From contig JAVBPC010000010.1 in the NCBI GenBank assembly GCA_031549905.1, forward strand, positions 1 through 64,000: a DNA stretch of 64,000 bases, read 5' to 3'. The notes under the pieces were generated by a model that was not told the origin of the DNA, did no database searches, and was given only the letters and a program-made list of their open reading frames with translations. Numbering within the stretch: the first letter of the stretch is position 1; the number at the start of each line of letters is the position of its first letter. The stretch is from Avichristensenella sp031549905. Lineage in GTDB: Bacteria; Bacillota; Clostridia; Christensenellales; Aristaeellaceae. This document shows positions 60,457 through 64,000 of the stretch, one piece after another. The position numbers and the translations under genes are program-made.

Positions 60457-61785
60457 ATGAAACTGAAAATCGCATTCATCGGCGGAGGTTCCTACTCCTG
60501 GGCATTCGGACTGTATTCCACTTTCCTTGCCAATCCGTTCTATGATAAAGAAACCGAGCTGTGCCTTTATGATATTAATGAAAAGGCGCTGAGCGACATG
60601 TATGCCTTTTGCGCGTGGTATAACGACCGGTGCCCTGAAAAGGCGATCACCCTGACCAAGACGCTGACAGAAGACGCCGCGCTGGAAGGCGCCGATTATG
60701 TTGTCATCGCCATTTCTCACGGCGGGTTGGAGGCTGAGCTTGAGGATCACCGCATTGCGCGCCGCCATGGCTTTTATAACGTGAAGGGAAGCGAATCCGG
60801 GATCGCCGGTGCCAGCCGCACCTTGCGCCATGTGCCGGAGTTCCTTCGCTATGCCCGCAAGATGAAAAAACTGTGCCCGGGCGCAATGCTGCTGAACGTC
60901 ACCAACCCCCTGACAGCGCTTACACGCTGCGTTGAGCGGTATGAAAACATTCACGCGATGGGCTTTTGCCATGGGATACTGAACCATCTGGAAATATTGC
61001 TGCCGTACTTTGGCGCGGAAAGCTTTGATGATGTCAGCTTTTCTGTCACCGGCGTGGATCATTGCTCCTTCCTGACCGATGTTCGCTACAAGGGGCAGGA
61101 TGCCCTTCAAATCATGCGCGACAAGGGCATGATCGAGGCCGCATGGGCCGGTAAGAGCAACATCACTTACGATGATCCCTTTGCGGGGCGGGAGAATCAG
61201 CGCATCCGCTTCATCCTGTGGGATATGCTGGGCTGCATGCCGGGCTTAAGCGATGAGCACTGCGCAGAGTTTTACTATCAGACTACGGGCACGAAGGAAA
61301 ACCGTGACAGGTTTGGTATGCATTACGATCGCCTTGCGGACCGTCAGGCATCCGTGGAGCGGTTGCGCAATGATATCGTCATTCCGCTGACGACAGGCAA
61401 TATGCCCCCATTCCGCGAAGGGCAGGAGATACTGCATCGGGCCATTGAGGCACTACGCGGCGGGCGCAAGATGTACGATGTTGTCAACTACAGGAACCTT
61501 GGCCAGGTGCGTGAGCTTGCGCCGGATACGGTGGTGGAGACATTCGTCACCGTAGATGCCACGGGCGTCCATCCTGCCATCGCCAGCCCCATGCCCAAGG
61601 CGGTGGAAGCGATTGTGCGCCCCACGGCGCTTCGGGAAGAAATGTTCATGGAGGCCGCGGTTGAATGGGATGCGGACAAGCTAACTGCCGCGCTGGCGAT
61701 CGATCCGCTGGTGCAGGATTTCACGAAGGTGCGCGCCGTCGTGAAAGACCTGATGGACTATAACGCCCAGTGGCTTCCCAAGTAA
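60457..61785 (+). CDS. Glycoside hydrolase family 4 (alpha-glycosidase/alpha-galacturonidase type)
   Basis: 442 residues. ATG 60457 follows GGGAGG by 7 bases; the in-frame ATG at 60424 is rejected. GH4 enzymes use NAD and a divalent metal to oxidise and eliminate at C3, working on free or phosphorylated glycosides. Visible are the NAD loop FIGGGSYSW, NVTNPL, the metal-binding GFCHGI and HGGLEAELEDHRIARRHGF. Cytoplasmic. The specific sugar (glucoside, galacturonide or glucuronide) is not fixed, but the DapA-family and epimerase neighbours favour a uronic or deoxy-sugar path. Confidence 0.9.
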   Translation: MKLKIAFIGGGSYSWAFGLYSTFLANPFYDKETELCLYDINEKALSDMYAFCAWYNDRCPEKAITLTKTLTEDAALEGADYVVIAISHGGLEAELEDHRIARRHGFYNVKGSESGIAGASRTLRHVPEFLRYARKMKKLCPGAMLLNVTNPLTALTRCVERYENIHAMGFCHGILNHLEILLPYFGAESFDDVSFSVTGVDHCSFLTDVRYKGQDALQIMRDKGMIEAAWAGKSNITYDDPFAGRENQRIRFILWDMLGCMPGLSDEHCAEFYYQTTGTKENRDRFGMHYDRLADRQASVERLRNDIVIPLTTGNMPPFREGQEILHRAIEALRGGRKMYDVVNYRNLGQVRELAPDTVVETFVTVDATGVHPAIASPMPKAVEAIVRPTALREEMFMEAAVEWDADKLTAALAIDPLVQDFTKVRAVVKDLMDYNAQWLPK

Positions 61786-61819
61786 ACATAGGCTTGAATA
61801 GGTGAGAGGGGTGAGCTTC

Positions 61820-62839
61820 TTGCAGTGGAATGAGGAACTGCTTGGCGAGAGACTAACCACGCCTTCCCCGCGTTTGGTGGAAGATATGAAAAAGGTGAGC
61901 GGCGATATTCTGGTGCTGGGCGCGGGCGGCAAAATGGGCCCGACGCTGTGCGTGCTGGCGCAGAAGGCCCTTCGCCTGGCGGGCAACGAAGCGAAGGTCA
62001 TTGCCGTGTCGCGGTTCAGTGATCCGATTGCCGTAACAGAACTGCAAAGCGCGGGCGTCGAACTGATTTCAGCCGATCTGATGGCGGATGGCGCGCTGGA
62101 AACCCTGCCTGACGCGCCCAACGTGGTCTACATGGCCGGACGCAAGTTCGGTACGCAAGGCCAGGAGGCGCTGACCTGGGCCATGAATGCAACGCTGCCT
62201 GCGCTGGTTGCGCGGCGCTTCCGTACGTCGCGCATAGTGGTTTTTTCCACAGGCAATGTTTATCCGCAGGTGGCGCTGCACTCTGGAGGCGCCACGGAGG
62301 AAACCGCCCCTTCTCCTACCGGTGAGTATGCGATGTCCTGCCTTGCCAGGGAGCGTGCGTTCGAATATGCGGCGCAGGCATACGGCACCTCCATTGCCCT
62401 GTACCGCCTCAACTATGCCATTGATTTGCGCTACGGCGTGCTGCATGATCTTTGTTCGTTCATCATGCGGGATGTTCCGGTTCCCTTGAACATGCCCGTG
62501 TTCAACTGCATTTGGCAGGGTGACGCGTGCGAAGCCGCGCTGCGCTTGCTGCTGTACGCGTCGCCCGAAGTGTTCCGCCTGAACGTTACCGGCCCGGAGA
62601 TGGTATCGGTGCGCGCGGCCGCCACAAAACTGGCCACTCTGCTTGGCAAACCGGTGACCTTTTCCGGCGAGGAGGATGTGCGGGCGCAGGTTGTGAATGC
62701 CCAGAAAATGTGCGCGCTGATCGGGTACCCGAGCGTTTCCTTGGATACGCTGATGCGCTGGCAGGCGGAATGGATCTTGTCCGGCGGCCGCGCACTGAAC
62801 AAGCCTACCCACTTTGAGGAGAAGGAGGGCACGTTCTGA
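61820..62839 (+). CDS. NAD-dependent epimerase/dehydratase family protein
   Basis: About 339 residues. The start is uncertain: TTG at 61820 lies 7 bases after GAGGGG, and GTG at 61802 is the alternative. Nucleotide-binding loop ILVLGAGGKMGPTL, catalytic Tyr-x-x-x-Lys region replaced by PTGEYAMSCLARE (Tyr, no Lys at the usual place), and an SDR-type substrate region. The altered catalytic site suggests an unusual reductase or a dehydratase. Follows the GH4 gene by 34 bases. Confidence 0.85.
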   Translation: MQWNEELLGERLTTPSPRLVEDMKKVSGDILVLGAGGKMGPTLCVLAQKALRLAGNEAKVIAVSRFSDPIAVTELQSAGVELISADLMADGALETLPDAPNVVYMAGRKFGTQGQEALTWAMNATLPALVARRFRTSRIVVFSTGNVYPQVALHSGGATEETAPSPTGEYAMSCLARERAFEYAAQAYGTSIALYRLNYAIDLRYGVLHDLCSFIMRDVPVPLNMPVFNCIWQGDACEAALRLLLYASPEVFRLNVTGPEMVSVRAAATKLATLLGKPVTFSGEEDVRAQVVNAQKMCALIGYPSVSLDTLMRWQAEWILSGGRALNKPTHFEEKEGTF

Positions 62840-62840
62840 T

Positions 62841-63902
62841 ATGTGCAGACATGCGGCTGCGTTACGGCTTCTTGGGCAGGGCACGGTGATTCCGGCCATT
62901 CCACTCGTTCTCAAAGCGGATAGAAGCTTTGATGAGGCCGGTCAGCGGGTACTGCTCCGCTATTACCTGGATGCGGGCGTGGGTGGCATCGCGGTGGGCG
63001 TGCATACCACCCAGTTTGCCATCCGGGATGCAATACACAACCTGCTGGAGCCGGTACTTTCCGTTACCGCCGAGGAAATAGACGCGTACGAGCGCCGCAC
63101 CGGGCGCGCGGTGGTGCGCATCGCGGGCGCGTGCGGACCCTCCGAACAGGCGGTGCGCGAAGCGGAGCTTGCGGGGCGCCTGGGGTATGACGCGGTGCTG
63201 CTTAGCCCCAGCGGGCTAGCTTCTCTCGGCGAGGAAGCGCTGCTGGAGCGCACGCGCGCGGTCGCCGGCATCATGCCGGTGATCGGGTTCTATCTGCAAA
63301 AAGCCGTCGGGGGCCGTTTTCTTTCCTTCGCGTACTGGAAGGCGCTTGCGGAAGTTCCAAATGTCGTGGCGGTGAAATGCGCGTCCTTTGATCCGTACAG
63401 CACCGTTGACCTGGTGCGCGGCATCGCGTGCTCAGCGCGCGCCGATCAGGTGGCGCTGTACACGGGCAATGACAACACAATCGTCACGGATCTGCTGAGC
63501 GAGTATTCCTTTCAGCACGAAGGGAAGACGATATCCAAGCGCTTTGTGGGCGGGTTGCTGGGGCACTGGGCGGTATGGACGCACAGCGCGGTAATGCTGT
63601 TTTCTACGATCGAAAAGGCCCGCGGTCAATCCCAAATCCCCGCGGAGCTGCTGACACTGGCCGCGCAGGTGACCGATTGCAACCAAGCCTTTTTTGATGC
63701 GCGCAACGGGTTTGCCGGCTGCATCCCCGGCGTGCATGAGGTGCTTCGGCGCCAAGGGCTGATGGACGGCATCTGGTGCCTTGACCCCGATGAAACGCTT
63801 TCCCCGGGCCAGACGGAGGAAATTGACAGGGTATACCGACAGTATCCGCACCTGAACGATGACGCCTTTGTGCGCGAACATATCGAAGCGTGGAGGCGGT
63901 AA
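62841..63902 (+). CDS. Dihydrodipicolinate synthase family (DapA-like) lyase
   Basis: 353 residues; ATG 62841, directly after the upstream TGA, with GAAGGAGGG about 11 bases upstream (an ATG at 62814 overlaps the previous gene). TIM-barrel aldolase with GVGGIAVGVHTT near the N-terminus. The Schiff-base lysine is probably Lys in VVAVKCASFD. Members acting on sugar acids release pyruvate or a similar product. It forms one operon with the GH4 and epimerase genes. Confidence 0.87.
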   Translation: MCRHAAALRLLGQGTVIPAIPLVLKADRSFDEAGQRVLLRYYLDAGVGGIAVGVHTTQFAIRDAIHNLLEPVLSVTAEEIDAYERRTGRAVVRIAGACGPSEQAVREAELAGRLGYDAVLLSPSGLASLGEEALLERTRAVAGIMPVIGFYLQKAVGGRFLSFAYWKALAEVPNVVAVKCASFDPYSTVDLVRGIACSARADQVALYTGNDNTIVTDLLSEYSFQHEGKTISKRFVGGLLGHWAVWTHSAVMLFSTIEKARGQSQIPAELLTLAAQVTDCNQAFFDARNGFAGCIPGVHEVLRRQGLMDGIWCLDPDETLSPGQTEEIDRVYRQYPHLNDDAFVREHIEAWRR

Positions 63903-63945
63903 GGCGGCTTTTCCCAACGCGCGCAAAGCAGAAAAGAGGGCGAAC

Positions 63946-64000
63946 ATGAAAAGATACTTGGTCTGCGGGGCCAGCAGCCGCGGTTTTTTGACCTACGCGC
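63946..64000 (+). CDS. Start of a further gene, probably a Gfo/Idh/MocA oxidoreductase (3' partial)
   Basis: ATG 63946 with AAAAGAGGG 5 bases upstream. Only 18 residues are visible (MKRYLVCGASSRGFLTYA), which match the opening of NAD-dependent Gfo/Idh/MocA-type enzymes. It continues past the window end, as a further gene of this operon. Confidence 0.55.
   Translation, partial: MKRYLVCGASSRGFLTYA

Overview
The window reads as chromosomal DNA of a GC-rich, endospore-forming Clostridia-type Firmicute. The evidence is a murA-spoIID-spoIIQ-like block, two YesMN/LplBC-style carbohydrate ABC loci, AGGAGG-type ribosome sites, and TTGACA/TATAAT-type promoters. A Christensenellales-like organism would fit, but this is inference and not proven by any marker here.

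Layout: (1) 1-10003 is a glycan-utilisation operon: a 5'-truncated YesN-type regulator, two permeases, a substrate-binding protein, a GH2 beta-mannosidase-type enzyme, a uroporphyrinogen-decarboxylase-like protein and a GH172 (DUF2961) enzyme. (2) 10113-25454 is mostly housekeeping: RecQ, a D-2-hydroxyacid dehydrogenase and a YkvI-like membrane protein, then a long leftward run (DUF624 membrane protein, methyltransferase, Hsp33, a TPR protein, a HEAT-like protein, a zinc-ribbon/TPR membrane protein), then a heterodimeric ABC exporter. (3) 25604-30163 has a fucose/arabinose-isomerase-like enzyme, a flavin reductase-like protein, a sodium:solute symporter and a DUF3795 protein. (4) 30519-36156 has murA, spoIID, a SpoIIQ-like M23 peptidase, glmS, a 162-bp palindromic MITE-like element and a nicotinamidase-like hydrolase.

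(5) 36271-44895 is the most unusual part. A tRNA-Pro(GGG) gene hosts an integrated element of about 8.5 kb, bounded by a 24-bp direct repeat of the tRNA 3' end. It carries an integrase and a repressor facing left. Facing right are a small HTH protein, a primase-helicase, small ORFs, a scaffold-like protein, an HK97-type capsid protein, a small terminase and a large terminase split into two ORFs. No portal, connector, tail or lysis gene is visible. This matches a phage-satellite plan (PICI-like, capsid-encoding) better than a decayed prophage. The replicase gene contains two inverted arrays of six 9-bp repeats that look like replication iterons, and matching repeats near both ends look like integrase arm sites.

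(6) 44995-49250 is a two-gene exopolysaccharide locus: a PilZ-containing cellulose-synthase-like GT2 enzyme and a GT-C-like multispanning protein. (7) 49447-64000 is a second carbohydrate locus. Leftward it has a YesN regulator, a YesM kinase, two permeases, a binding protein, an MFS transporter, a serine hydrolase and a Gfo/Idh/MocA oxidoreductase. Rightward it has a GH4 glycosidase, an epimerase, a DapA-family lyase and the start of a further gene.

The two carbohydrate loci share one logic: a two-component system senses an oligosaccharide, the ABC importer takes it in, and cytoplasmic hydrolases and oxidoreductases degrade it. The importer ATPase is not in the window and may be a shared MsmX-type protein encoded elsewhere.
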